From Pseudobdellovibrionaceae bacterium (GTDB taxonomy: Bacteria; Bdellovibrionota; Bdellovibrionia; Bdellovibrionales; Bdellovibrionaceae): 64,000 nt of DNA. Shown in pieces: positions 43,220 to 52,276 of the stretch. A model generated the notes under the pieces. It was not told the origin of the DNA and ran no database searches. It saw only the letters and a list, made by a program, of their open reading frames with translations. The position numbers were made by a program, and so were the translations under genes. Within the stretch, counting starts at the first letter, position 1, and each line of letters opens with the position of its first letter. The stretch lies in the NCBI GenBank assembly GCA_030158485.1, contig JAOASS010000016.1, positions 171,398-235,397 on the forward strand, read 5' to 3'.

Positions 43220-44356
43220 ATGACAAAATATTTAAGCTCTAGTTTACTCCTCACACTCTTAGCACTTATGGGTGTGGGTCTTGTGCAAGTTTATAGTTCC
43301 AGCTATGTTTTTGCGATTGAGTATTATAACGACGGACTTTTCTTTTTTAAAAAACAACTTATTTTTTCAGTATTGGCATTAGTCCTCATGTTCAGTGTGA
43401 CGTTGATTCCTTTGGAGCAAATTAAAAAGTACGGATGGATGACTTGGGCATTGTCTGCTTCTTTGATTGTTTTGACTATGATCCCAAGCATTGGTGTTAA
43501 AGTAGGCGGTGCTCACCGCTGGATTCAAATGCCTTTTGGTTTTCGAATTGAGCCCGCTGAGATACTCAAGCTTGCGTTCGTGATACTATTAGCTAGTTTT
43601 ATTCATCGTTATAAACATTTTCAGTTGAAACGGATTTTAAGTTGGTCAGCTTGCGTATTTGTTCCGTTGGCCCTTGTTTTAAAGCAACCGGATTTTGGAA
43701 CGTTTGCGCTGATTATGGCCGTTGGTTTTTGTTTGCTTTTTGCTTTTGGACTTCCATGGTCTGCAATTCTTGCTTCGGCAGCGATAGCGATTCCTGCATT
43801 TTACATTCTTATTATGAATGTGGCTTATCGTCGCGACCGTGTTCTTGCTTTTTTAGATCCATGGTCGGAAGCGCATCAAAAAGGATTTCAAGTTATTCAA
43901 AGTATGTTGAGTTTTCATTCGGGTGGGCTTTGGGGAACCGGTTTGGGGCAGGGACAAGGAAAATTATTTTTTTTGCCTGAAGCTCATACTGATTTTACGC
44001 TTGCAGTTCTTGGCGAAGAAATGGGATTTATAGGACTTTTTGTTGTGATGAGTCTTTACGCTTTTCTTGTATTCCGTTGTTTCCAGCTTTCACTTAAGAC
44101 TCAAGATCGTTTTCAAAAAGCTATTTGTCTAGGGGTCGCCCTGACTTTTGGTTTAACTGTTATTATTAATGCAGGTATGTCGATGGGACTATTGCCGACA
44201 AAAGGAATGGCTCTTCCATTTTTAAGTTATGGTGGAAGCTCGCTTGTTGCATCTTGTTTGATGTTTGGTCTCATGCTCAAATTAGAGCATGAAATTTTGA
44301 ACTCGACTAGATCTCAGACAAAAATGGCAGAGCTTTTAGAAAAATCTTTTTCTTAG
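43220..44356 (+). CDS. ftsW: FtsW: SEDS-type septal peptidoglycan polymerase
   Basis: 378 residues, about ten membrane helices. GGAHRWIQMPFGFRIEPAEILKLAFVILLA, KQPDFGTFAL, YRRDRVLAFLDPW, GLGQGQGKLFFLPEAHTDF-type and LPFLSYGGSSLVA motifs are present (quoted in parts). It polymerises glycan strands from lipid II at the septum with FtsI as partner. Followed by murG after nine bases. Confidence 0.96.
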   Translation: MTKYLSSSLLLTLLALMGVGLVQVYSSSYVFAIEYYNDGLFFFKKQLIFSVLALVLMFSVTLIPLEQIKKYGWMTWALSASLIVLTMIPSIGVKVGGAHRWIQMPFGFRIEPAEILKLAFVILLASFIHRYKHFQLKRILSWSACVFVPLALVLKQPDFGTFALIMAVGFCLLFAFGLPWSAILASAAIAIPAFYILIMNVAYRRDRVLAFLDPWSEAHQKGFQVIQSMLSFHSGGLWGTGLGQGQGKLFFLPEAHTDFTLAVLGEEMGFIGLFVVMSLYAFLVFRCFQLSLKTQDRFQKAICLGVALTFGLTVIINAGMSMGLLPTKGMALPFLSYGGSSLVASCLMFGLMLKLEHEILNSTRSQTKMAELLEKSFS

Positions 44357-44365
44357 GATTTTCAA

Positions 44366-45460
44366 ATGGAATTGAAGAAATTAATTATTACGGGCGGTGG
44401 AACTGGCGGTCATGTTTATCCAGGCCTGGCTATTGCTAAAGCTGTTCAAGCCCAAAAACAAAATGTTGAGATTTTCTGGGTTGGTTCCCCGGACGGTATG
44501 GAAAATAAACTGGTACCTATTGAAGGATATCCGCTATTTAAAGTTCAAGTGGGTAAACTTAATATGGTGGGAGCTTCTTTGAGGTCCCGACTCTTAACTT
44601 TGTTGGGCTTACCAGTTTGTTTTTATAAGTGTTATAAGATTTTAAAAAAAATTAAACCGGATTGCGTCTTGGGTGTTGGGGGTTTTGTTTCCGGACCTGT
44701 GACATTAATGGCGGCCTTGATGGGAATACAAACTGCTATTTGGGAGCCCAATGCTTATCCAGGTATGGCGAATCGATTTTTATCGCCCTTTGTTCGAAAA
44801 ATATTTTTAGTTTTTGAAGAAGCCGCCTTTTTATTGAAGGGAAGAAAAAAAATTCAACGTGTCGGGTTACCCATTCGCAAAGAAATTGAAGCGTTGACTA
44901 TGAAACATAAAAATATTTTAGAAAATGAAAAATTAAACGTACTTATTTTTTGTGGAAGTCAGGGCGCTAGAACAGTCAATACAATTTTAAAGAAAGCATT
45001 CGTCGAAAAAGCCCATTCATTTTCTCAGTATAATATTCGTCATCAAACAGGAGTGGCAGATTATTCTGATTGCAAAAAAACCTATGAAGGTTTGGCTTTT
45101 ATAGAAGCATACGAGTATTTAGATAATATGGCAGAACATTTAAAATGGGCAGATATTGTTGTTTGTCGAGCGGGCACTGGATCTGTTTTTGAAGTGGCAG
45201 CATGTCGAAAACCGACAATCTTTATTCCATTGCCTTGGGCGGCAGATGATCACCAGACAAAAAATGCGCAAGCATTGGTCAATGACGATGCGGCGCTCAT
45301 GATTTTACAAAAAGATTTATCAGCAGAAGCGTTGCTTTCTCATCTTGAAAAGTTTAGAAACAACCCAAGAGCTGCTATTGTCATGGGGCAAAAAGCTCAT
45401 CGTTTTTATACACCACGTGCTGCAGAAGTGATGGCAGAAGCTCTTTTGAGCGGTCTCTAA
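44366..45460 (+). CDS. murG: MurG: UDP-GlcNAc transferase making lipid II
   Basis: 364 residues. TGGGTGGHVYPGLAIAKA, GVGGFVSGPVTLMA, AIWEPNAYPGMANRFL, GSQGARTVN, CRAGTGSVFEVAACRKPTI and PLPWAADDHQTKNA are typical of the GT-B enzyme. It adds GlcNAc to lipid I on the inner face of the membrane. AGGA precedes the start, and 12 bases separate it from murC. Confidence 0.96.
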   Translation: MELKKLIITGGGTGGHVYPGLAIAKAVQAQKQNVEIFWVGSPDGMENKLVPIEGYPLFKVQVGKLNMVGASLRSRLLTLLGLPVCFYKCYKILKKIKPDCVLGVGGFVSGPVTLMAALMGIQTAIWEPNAYPGMANRFLSPFVRKIFLVFEEAAFLLKGRKKIQRVGLPIRKEIEALTMKHKNILENEKLNVLIFCGSQGARTVNTILKKAFVEKAHSFSQYNIRHQTGVADYSDCKKTYEGLAFIEAYEYLDNMAEHLKWADIVVCRAGTGSVFEVAACRKPTIFIPLPWAADDHQTKNAQALVNDDAALMILQKDLSAEALLSHLEKFRNNPRAAIVMGQKAHRFYTPRAAEVMAEALLSGL

Positions 45461-45472
45461 AGGAAGTTCATT

Positions 45473-46825
45473 TTGCGTTTAAAAAAGTCTAAATTTCATT
45501 TTGTCGGTATTGGTGGAATCGGAATGTGTGGACTTGCGGAACTACTGCACAATATGGGGGCCGTTGTATCGGGAAGTGACTTGTCAGAAAATTCTCAGAC
45601 ATTACGTCTTAAAAAAATCGGAATTCAGATTTTTATAGGTCACAAGTCTGAACAAGTTGGGGACTGTGATGTCGTTGTCTATTCAAGTGCGATAAACTCT
45701 GCCAATCCTGAAATTGCAGCAGCACGTGCGAAAAAAATTCCACTTATTCCACGTGCAGAAGCTTTATCTGAAATGATGCGTTTAAAACGTGGAATTGCAG
45801 TTGCGGGAACTCATGGTAAAACAACAACGACAAGCTTGATTTCATCCATTTTTTTACAGACTGACTTGAGCCCCACAATTTTCGTTGGTGGTCGATTCGA
45901 ATTGATTGATTCAACAGCTTTACTCGGAAAGGGCGATTGGCTTATCGCGGAAGCTGACGAAAGTGATGGAAGTTTCCATAAGCTTTCACCGGAAATATCA
46001 GTTATTACGAATATTGACTCAGATCACCTAGATCATTTCAAGACTTTTGAAAACTTACAGAAGTCTTTCTATGATTTTGCACTCAGGGTACCTTTTTATG
46101 GCAGCATCGTAGTTTGTGGTGATGATCCAATTATTACTCAAGTATTTCAGAATTTTCCTAAAAGAATTTTCACTTATGGTTTTGATGAAAAAAATGATTA
46201 TCGAATTCAAGGTGAAAAAGGAACTTATCATTTATTCCATCAAAATGTAAAACTCGGATCATTTGATCTGAATATTCCCGGTCGACATAATGCTTTGAAT
46301 GCTTGTGCTGCGATTATCGTGGCTCTTAAATCTGGAATTAGCTTTAATGAATGCATAAAAGGTTTACAGGCCTACAAAGGTGTCGATCGAAGGTTTCAAT
46401 TCAAGGGCGAAAAAAATAATATTAAAGTTTACGATGACTATGGCCATCACCCAACAGAAGTTAAAGCGACACTAGCTGCATTTAGAGAAAAGTTTCCAAC
46501 TTCAAGGATTGTTGTTTATTTTCAGCCCCATCGATTTTCACGGACTCAAACTTGTTGGCATGAGTTTACTCAATGTTTTTCAAATTGTGATTTGCTTTAT
46601 ATAACTGACATATATGCCGCCGGGGAAAGCCCGATTGAAGGAATTTATTCTGAAAAATTAGTATCAGACATCAAACATTCACAAATAAGCTATCTCAAAA
46701 AATCCAATGAAATGTCGACATTCATTTGCACGCAATTGAAACCAGGAGATATTTTTGTGACTCTTGGAGCTGGTGATGGATGGAAGTTAGGCTTAGAAGT
46801 ACTCGAGAAAATTGATTGGAAATAA
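45473..46825 (+). CDS. murC: MurC: UDP-MurNAc L-alanine ligase
   Basis: 450 residues with a TTG start, supported by AGGAAG six bases upstream. FHFVGIGGIGMCGLAELL, AVAGTHGKTTTTSLISSIF (ATP loop), AEADESDGSFHKLSP, NIDSDHLDHF, YDDYGHHPTEVKATL and FQPHRFSRTQ are the expected motifs. It adds the first stem residue. The murB start lies 10 bases inside its 3' end. Confidence 0.96.
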   Translation: MRLKKSKFHFVGIGGIGMCGLAELLHNMGAVVSGSDLSENSQTLRLKKIGIQIFIGHKSEQVGDCDVVVYSSAINSANPEIAAARAKKIPLIPRAEALSEMMRLKRGIAVAGTHGKTTTTSLISSIFLQTDLSPTIFVGGRFELIDSTALLGKGDWLIAEADESDGSFHKLSPEISVITNIDSDHLDHFKTFENLQKSFYDFALRVPFYGSIVVCGDDPIITQVFQNFPKRIFTYGFDEKNDYRIQGEKGTYHLFHQNVKLGSFDLNIPGRHNALNACAAIIVALKSGISFNECIKGLQAYKGVDRRFQFKGEKNNIKVYDDYGHHPTEVKATLAAFREKFPTSRIVVYFQPHRFSRTQTCWHEFTQCFSNCDLLYITDIYAAGESPIEGIYSEKLVSDIKHSQISYLKKSNEMSTFICTQLKPGDIFVTLGAGDGWKLGLEVLEKIDWK

Positions 46826-47712
46826 AAGCTGGAATTGCATTAGCTGACTATACATCTTGGCTTATTGGTGGACCAGCTGACTATTTTGCATTGCCAACAA
46901 ATATTGAAGAGCTTAAATCCTGTTGGAAATGGGGTTTTGAACGTTCTCTACCGGTTAGTTTTCTTGGGGGTGGAACAAATGTTCTTATTTCTGATAAAGG
47001 TATTCGTGGTCTTACAATCTGTTTAAGGAAATTTTCAAAGATTGAAATTAATTGTGAAAAATCTAATCTCAAAATATCTTGTCTATCTGGTACCGCAAAG
47101 TCAGAGTTGCTCAAAGCATTTTTAAAATACAAACTTCAGCCTGCTCTTTTTTTGGCGGGATTGCCTGGTGACGTTGGTGGCGGCATTGTCATGAATGCAG
47201 GAGTCGCAGAAAACTTTTTTCCTCGTGAATTTGGTGAAATTATTGAAAGCTTTAATGTGCTTAGTTTTGATGGAAAAATTTTTTCCATCAAAAAGTACCA
47301 ACACCATGAAATATCTTGGTCCTATCGCCATTCGAAAGGCTGGGAGCCCGGAGTTATTGTTGAAGCTTTTATTAAGTGGCCAATTGAAGAAGATTCTTCA
47401 ATTTTGGATAAAGTGAAACAAGCCAATATTATCAGACTCAGAAAACAACCACTCGATATGCCAAGTTGTGGTTCAGTTTTTATTAATTCTGCTCAACATA
47501 AGTCTGCTCAGTTAATTGATTCGTGTGGTCTTAAAGGTTTTAGAATTGGTGATGCTCAGGTTTCGACTAAACATGCAAACTTTATTGTGAACCTGAAACA
47601 AGCAACGGCTCAAGATACTTGGAGCGTTATTTTGCATGTACAAAAAAGTGTTTACGAACAAACTGGGGTTCATCTTAAAACTGAAGTCGTCAGGCTTGGT
47701 GAATGGGATTGA
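46816..47712 (+). CDS. murB: MurB: UDP-enolpyruvyl-GlcNAc reductase
   Basis: 298 residues with a TTG start inside the murC end. FAD-binding landmarks are LGGGTNVLISDKGIRGLTI and GLPGDVGGGIVMNAG. SYRHS and PSCGSVFIN carry the usual substrate residues (the Ser is the proton donor), and LKTEVVRLGEW holds the last Glu. It reduces enolpyruvyl-GlcNAc to MurNAc with NADPH. It is the last wall gene of the cluster; a PilZ gene follows after 32 bases. Confidence 0.94.
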   Translation: MEIKAGIALADYTSWLIGGPADYFALPTNIEELKSCWKWGFERSLPVSFLGGGTNVLISDKGIRGLTICLRKFSKIEINCEKSNLKISCLSGTAKSELLKAFLKYKLQPALFLAGLPGDVGGGIVMNAGVAENFFPREFGEIIESFNVLSFDGKIFSIKKYQHHEISWSYRHSKGWEPGVIVEAFIKWPIEEDSSILDKVKQANIIRLRKQPLDMPSCGSVFINSAQHKSAQLIDSCGLKGFRIGDAQVSTKHANFIVNLKQATAQDTWSVILHVQKSVYEQTGVHLKTEVVRLGEWD

Positions 47713-47744
47713 TTTGTAGCTAACTTCAATTCTAGAATAGTTGT

Positions 47745-48428
47745 ATGGATTTGCCTCAAAGTCGCATATTTCAACCAATTCCAAGGTCACAAGAGCGTGA
47801 TCTAATCTTTGCTGATGCGGCTCGAAGTGTCTCAGATGTTTACGTTAAGTTTTCTGAATCACAAACTTTGCTTGCGAAATTTTTAAAATGGATTCCTCCA
47901 TTTAAAATTAAAATTTCATATCCAGAAGGTCCACGTCCTTTAATTAAGAAAATTATTTCAATTCAATTTAACAGCCGTGGTGAAAAATATTTTGCTCAAG
48001 CATACACTCAGGATTCAGGGTCGCAGTTTTTTCTTGTGATCGAGGGCCCCATTTATAAAGTACAAAGGCGCCAAAGTTTTCGATTGAAGTTGCCCGCTTC
48101 TTACCCAATGAATGTTCAGCTTTTTGAAATGAATGGCCATAAAATGAAAGAAAACGTTCAACTACTTGATATCAGTGAAGGTGGATGCAGTCTTTCGGTT
48201 CCACTTTATCTTGCAAGTTCGATGGGTGCTTATATTGGTCTTAATATCAAGATTGGGTCCAAGCCTCTTTTTATTCAGTTTGGCCATGTTAAATATTTGA
48301 AAGTTGATAAAAACAATGTTCGATTCGGAATTAAGTTTGATCAAAATAAAGAACTAAATTCTGATCTTTTTAATCTCACACGTGATTTATATGTTGAGCT
48401 TTTTTCGAAGTGGGCTAGAAGGCGTTAA
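47745..48428 (+). CDS. PilZ-domain protein (YcgR-like), cyclic di-GMP motifs intact
   Basis: 227 residues. An N-terminal YcgR-like beta domain (about 1-105) is followed by a PilZ domain. QRRQSFRLKLP contains RxxxR and LLDISEGGCSLSV contains DxSxxG, the two motifs that bind cyclic di-GMP. The chain ends with a helix (LYVELFSKWARRR). YcgR-type proteins slow or steer flagella or control envelope enzymes. The position directly after murB suggests, without proving, a link to wall growth. Its stop abuts that of the convergent gene at 48429. Confidence 0.85.
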   Translation: MDLPQSRIFQPIPRSQERDLIFADAARSVSDVYVKFSESQTLLAKFLKWIPPFKIKISYPEGPRPLIKKIISIQFNSRGEKYFAQAYTQDSGSQFFLVIEGPIYKVQRRQSFRLKLPASYPMNVQLFEMNGHKMKENVQLLDISEGGCSLSVPLYLASSMGAYIGLNIKIGSKPLFIQFGHVKYLKVDKNNVRFGIKFDQNKELNSDLFNLTRDLYVELFSKWARRR

Positions 48429-49106
48429 TTACTTTTTTAAGATTTCTTCAAGTGCTTTTTTATCTTGCTCTTCTGGTTTTTTTGCTTGCCCCAAAGTAGC
48501 CCAAATTGCGCGATGAGACCGATCTGCAATATTTGAATCATCTGATTTCGAGGCGACAATTTTTAAAGTCTCAAGAAGATCTTCGGTTCGAGCCTGTAAA
48601 CTTATCATTCCATCAATTGCTTGCATCCTGATGATGTTTTCAAAATCTCCTAGTCGATTAGGACTTAGAAATGAATCTACTTTAGCCAAGGCAATGACTT
48701 TCAAGTTTTCTAGAGCTTCTGGTTTTCTGCTCCAACCGATTAACATAACAGCTAAAAAACGATCATCTTGTGGTTTTTGAATATCCAATGCAATTTTTTG
48801 CAATTCATTTATTTGATTATAATTAAAATTTTGAGCCCACTTTTGAAGTCGTTCCAATGTGTCTTCAGGTTGAGAATCAATTCTTCCGATCAGGGCTGCT
48901 TCTTTTTGAAGAAGCCCTGGTAAATCGGCTAATATCGGAGCAGAAGCTGTCTTTTCTACAAGAGCTTGATCGTCAATTTTTTTTTCAAGATTTGATTCAA
49001 CAGAAGAAATGATTCCATTTTTTTTTTGGAATAGTTGAATAGGATTCTTTAAAAAAAACCAAACACCAAAAAATAGAATCATGAAAACTGTGATTGTTTT
49101 TTTCAT
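48429..49106 (-). CDS. Membrane-anchored helical (HEAT-like) protein
   Basis: 225 residues. An N-terminal anchor (MKKTITVFMILFFGVWFFL) is followed by a polar linker and a helical-repeat part from about residue 75: DRFLAVMLIGWSRKPEALENLK, then MQAIDGMISLQARTEDLLETLK and SHRAIWATLGQAKKPEEQ, each a helix pair with HEAT-like spacing. It ends in a Lys/Glu helix. The start lies one base from the stop of the metzincin-like gene, so both are probably co-expressed. Role unknown. Confidence 0.7.
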   Translation of the reverse strand: MKKTITVFMILFFGVWFFLKNPIQLFQKKNGIISSVESNLEKKIDDQALVEKTASAPILADLPGLLQKEAALIGRIDSQPEDTLERLQKWAQNFNYNQINELQKIALDIQKPQDDRFLAVMLIGWSRKPEALENLKVIALAKVDSFLSPNRLGDFENIIRMQAIDGMISLQARTEDLLETLKIVASKSDDSNIADRSHRAIWATLGQAKKPEEQDKKALEEILKK

Positions 49107-49107
49107 T

Positions 49108-50436
49108 TTATTTTTCTATGACAAACCCATCATAAACAGGAGTATTGATAAGTGCTGAATATCGATTTTGCCCTAGAGGCCAAATTGACTCAGAATTATC
49201 GGGCTGCTTTTCGTAAATAACGCCATCATTTTTTAAAATAAGTGTTTTTCCTTCATAAGCTCCAATATCAACATAAGTTGGATTCCATTTGAAATTCAAA
49301 GCCCTGCCAATATTTTGATTTTGCGCATTGACTGGATAAATGGATCCACCGGCATCGATTAAATAAAGTCCAGTTTGTCCGTTTTCTAAGCGTGTTGCAA
49401 TTCTTTGAACGGCAAAGTTCAAAGAAATAGGACGGGTCCAGACGCCACGAGGGTAGTCGAAAAACTGCATGGACTGATTATTTTGCATCTGAATAGAAAA
49501 ACGTTTCGTTACCACATCAAATTCTTCGAAATCAAAAAGAGGTCCCTGGTCACGTTCGAGAAGTTTGTAATAAGAATAAGTATCTTCAATAGCAGTATTC
49601 AACTGAACATTACCATAAAGTTCAATCGAGTAAGCTTTTGTTCCATCAAAGATAACTCCACCAAAAGAGGTTCTTTTTAAGGTTCCTTGTTTTTGAGGGA
49701 CTTCTCTTGTGATAACTTCGTTATCAAAAATAAGATCGGCATGAGAATTATTTTGTGTAACTGCTAAGATAGCTTCTTTTTTATTAATAATAGGTTGATT
49801 AAAAACGAAGTTACTTCGAGCAATTCCCATCAAGCGGGCCATTGTTTTATAAACGGGATGAAAGTTTGTGCCTAACACAGAGACTCGGGCATAATATTCC
49901 ATTTCAATGCCGTGAGAACCTGCATAATTATAAGTCGTATCACATCCTGCCATTGAAGCTCCTTGGTAAGGACCTTGTGTACAGCTGACGTGTCTGTAGC
50001 CTGCTGTATGACGAGCTTCGTGAATGACAGTCCCGACTCTGCCGAGTGTCGAAAGTACGGCCCAGCCATCTTGCATCGTAAAGTAGCCGCCGCTGTTATA
50101 TGCTGTAGCTGACGGGATGTCATTTCCGCGATTAATTCCATAAGTTTGAGTCTTCATCCAGCTGTAGTAACTTTCGGCGGGAATAAATCCTTTAATAAAA
50201 ATATTATTTCCAATGGTATTAAAATTTCCTTTTTCGATAATTTCTAAATCGTTCAGTAATTTTTTTGTATCCACATTGGAGTTACAAAGTTCGAGTCCTC
50301 CGAAAGAGCGCGTATCAATTCTGTAATCTTGTATATATTTCTGCGCTACTGCACGGTCTGTGCACGCAAAATTTGAATCCTGATAAGGAAGTTCTTGAGC
50401 CCAAAGTATTCCGGATAAAAAAAGTGTGAGTAGCAT
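49108..50436 (-). CDS. Secreted protein with a complete metzincin zinc motif
   Basis: 442 residues with a short signal peptide (MLLTLFLSGILWAQE). Residues 139-149 read HEARHTAGYRH, a perfect HExxHxxGxxH zinc site, and a Met 27 residues later (GIEMEY) could serve as the Met-turn. Six cysteines lie in the N-terminal half. Residues 210-442 are beta-rich repeats (for example GTKAYSIELYGNVQ, TGLYLIDAGGSIYP, KTLILKNDGVIYE) resembling propeller blades. The gene has an AGGGGG ribosome site. A secreted metalloprotease is the best reading. The family was not recognised, so function is inferred from the motif. Confidence 0.78.
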   Translation of the reverse strand: MLLTLFLSGILWAQELPYQDSNFACTDRAVAQKYIQDYRIDTRSFGGLELCNSNVDTKKLLNDLEIIEKGNFNTIGNNIFIKGFIPAESYYSWMKTQTYGINRGNDIPSATAYNSGGYFTMQDGWAVLSTLGRVGTVIHEARHTAGYRHVSCTQGPYQGASMAGCDTTYNYAGSHGIEMEYYARVSVLGTNFHPVYKTMARLMGIARSNFVFNQPIINKKEAILAVTQNNSHADLIFDNEVITREVPQKQGTLKRTSFGGVIFDGTKAYSIELYGNVQLNTAIEDTYSYYKLLERDQGPLFDFEEFDVVTKRFSIQMQNNQSMQFFDYPRGVWTRPISLNFAVQRIATRLENGQTGLYLIDAGGSIYPVNAQNQNIGRALNFKWNPTYVDIGAYEGKTLILKNDGVIYEKQPDNSESIWPLGQNRYSALINTPVYDGFVIEK

Positions 50437-50522
50437 AGGATTCCCCCTGTAGAATAATACCTAGTACAGGGGTTATTAAATGCAACAGTTGTTCAATCGT
50501 AATGCGGCGCAATCAATCGATC

Positions 50523-50551
50523 TGTAATGGAATAATCAGTATTCCGTTACA
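50523..50551. repeat. Long inverted repeat before the metzincin-like gene
   Basis: TGTAATGGAATA (50523-50534) and TATTCCGTTACA (50540-50551) are 12-base arms with one T/G position around a 5-base centre. It lies 87 bases upstream of the minus-strand gene starting at 50436 and 15 bases after the stop of the gene at 50566. No T-run follows on the minus strand, so an operator is as likely as a terminator. Confidence 0.5.
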
Positions 50552-50565
50552 AATTAAGTTTCTGA

Positions 50566-51978
50566 TTATGAACCTTCTTTAATTTGCTTTTGTGCAGATC
50601 CTTCGATCACATCTTTTTCTTGAAAAACGTGAGCGGATGGGATTGTCGTACATGCTGAAAAAATTGTACTTTCTTCTTCCATAACTGAACAAATGAGAAT
50701 CTGAATAGCTTGATTAACTTGGTCTATTTTAGACGAGTATTTATCTTGTTTCATGAGGACAAGATAAATTTGATCTTTAACTCTTGGGAAAATCGACATT
50801 GATAAACCAACATCGGTTTTAATAATTTCGGAGGGGGTTTCACTTTTAACTTCACCCTTAAAGACAAGGGGCTTTTTCGGACTGTTGAATTCAAGTTGTG
50901 CATCGATAATAAGTTGACCACTTTGTCGGTAAAACAGGGGTTTAAATTGATCTGCTTTCATACTTTTATGTCCAATGACTTGATCAGAATACGCAAGAGA
51001 TTCATTTTCATTTAGTTTATCTTTGATTTGACTTACAAGTTGGCTACCAAAGGCATTTAAGTGCTCGTCTAGTTGTCGGCCAACGGCTAACTGTGGTACG
51101 AGCTTAAAGTTATTAGCATCTGGAAGTGCGTTACGATCTTCAGAGTACTGTTGGCCTGTTTTAAAGGCAGCATTGACATATTCGTCTTTAATCAGTTTTA
51201 AAATCGAAGGATAGTTTTCTACAATTTTATTTTCTTCATTGGTCTTGAAAATTGAAATAAAAAGGATTTCGCATCGAGCTCCAGAACAAAGTGCCAATGT
51301 GTTGAAGCCATTACTTTTGACAAGATTCAATCTATCAGCTGCAATATTAAAATCATGTATTTCTGCTACGATTTGATCTTTGCTCAATACACGATAAGAA
51401 AATTTTTTGATTGTTCCAGCATATTGAATTTTAACATCAGATTTTTCAAGTTTCGCAGGTAAAAGGGCTTGGGTCGCAGCCCCTTTTTTATCTTCACCTA
51501 AAAAACGGCTGAGAACGCTTGATAAATTCATATATTCAACAACATTCATGAGGTGTTCAGGCTTTACCGGTGGTTGTTTGCTTTGGGATGAGCTCTGTAG
51601 TGGCACTGCCTTATCGGCTTGAGGCTGAGCTTTCACAACAGTCGTTTGTTGTGCTGGTTGTGAGCCATCCAATATCTGAGTAGTTTTTTCACTTGTATTT
51701 GATTTTTGAGTGTCATCCTCTATTTTGACAGTGACGTCTTCTGTAAAGTTATCAAGATCTGTGGCTGAATTTGAATTGATATCAATTGGAGTAACTTCAG
51801 TATTAGCTGGCGGCTTATTTTCGTCTTGACTGGGTTTCAAGGTAACTTCAGGAATAGCGTCGCTTTGATTGAGCTTAAGTTCCTGAAAGTTTTTTGTGGA
51901 CTGAGGTTTTAGAAGCTGAAAGTTATCGCACCCAGTAAGGAATAGAGCGCTTAAACCAGAAATGAATAAAAATTTCAT
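50566..51978 (-). CDS. Lipoprotein of unknown function with long linker
   Basis: 470 residues. The signal sequence ends in FLTGCDNF, a lipobox (Cys17). Residues 20-135 are a polar linker rich in Ser, Thr, Gln, Pro and Asp, then a mixed alpha/beta domain (about 140-470) with four cysteines, including LCSGARCEIL and ILICSVMEE. No known fold is seen. Such linkers hold a domain away from the membrane. Same strand as the metzincin-like gene but 129 bases apart, with the inverted repeat between. Confidence 0.78.
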   Translation of the reverse strand: MKFLFISGLSALFLTGCDNFQLLKPQSTKNFQELKLNQSDAIPEVTLKPSQDENKPPANTEVTPIDINSNSATDLDNFTEDVTVKIEDDTQKSNTSEKTTQILDGSQPAQQTTVVKAQPQADKAVPLQSSSQSKQPPVKPEHLMNVVEYMNLSSVLSRFLGEDKKGAATQALLPAKLEKSDVKIQYAGTIKKFSYRVLSKDQIVAEIHDFNIAADRLNLVKSNGFNTLALCSGARCEILFISIFKTNEENKIVENYPSILKLIKDEYVNAAFKTGQQYSEDRNALPDANNFKLVPQLAVGRQLDEHLNAFGSQLVSQIKDKLNENESLAYSDQVIGHKSMKADQFKPLFYRQSGQLIIDAQLEFNSPKKPLVFKGEVKSETPSEIIKTDVGLSMSIFPRVKDQIYLVLMKQDKYSSKIDQVNQAIQILICSVMEEESTIFSACTTIPSAHVFQEKDVIEGSAQKQIKEGS

Positions 51979-52098
51979 AGAACCTCCAAACTTAGATAAG
52001 GATGCACTTTAGGGGCACAAGGCGAAGGTACTCCTTCCTGATTAAAAATGATTTGAGCTTGGGTGTTGTTCGAAAGTAGACTAAAAGTTCGACATAGG

Positions 52099-52148
52099 CC
52101 TGAATTTGTCAGCGCATTCAAATCAGGAGACCGTAACGAGGAAGTCTC
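52099..52148 (+). promoter_or_regulatory. Two hairpins in the long leader of the DEAD-box helicase gene
   Basis: CCTGAATTTG (52099-52108) can pair with CAAATCAGG (52119-52127) with one bulged base, followed at once by GAGAC (52127-52131) with GTCTC (52144-52148). They lie in the 298-base gene-free stretch 51979-52276. Cold-shock helicase genes often have long structured leaders. No other feature was seen in this stretch. Confidence 0.35.
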
Positions 52149-52276
52149 ACTAATATTAAATTTCGGGTTAAGAAACCTTGTTCTTTTTATAAATTATCGA
52201 TTTTTTAGGAAAGTTTGTCTTTTGTCGGGTATCTTACTGGCTTCAAACACAAGTTGTGAAAGATGGTTTTATTTTT

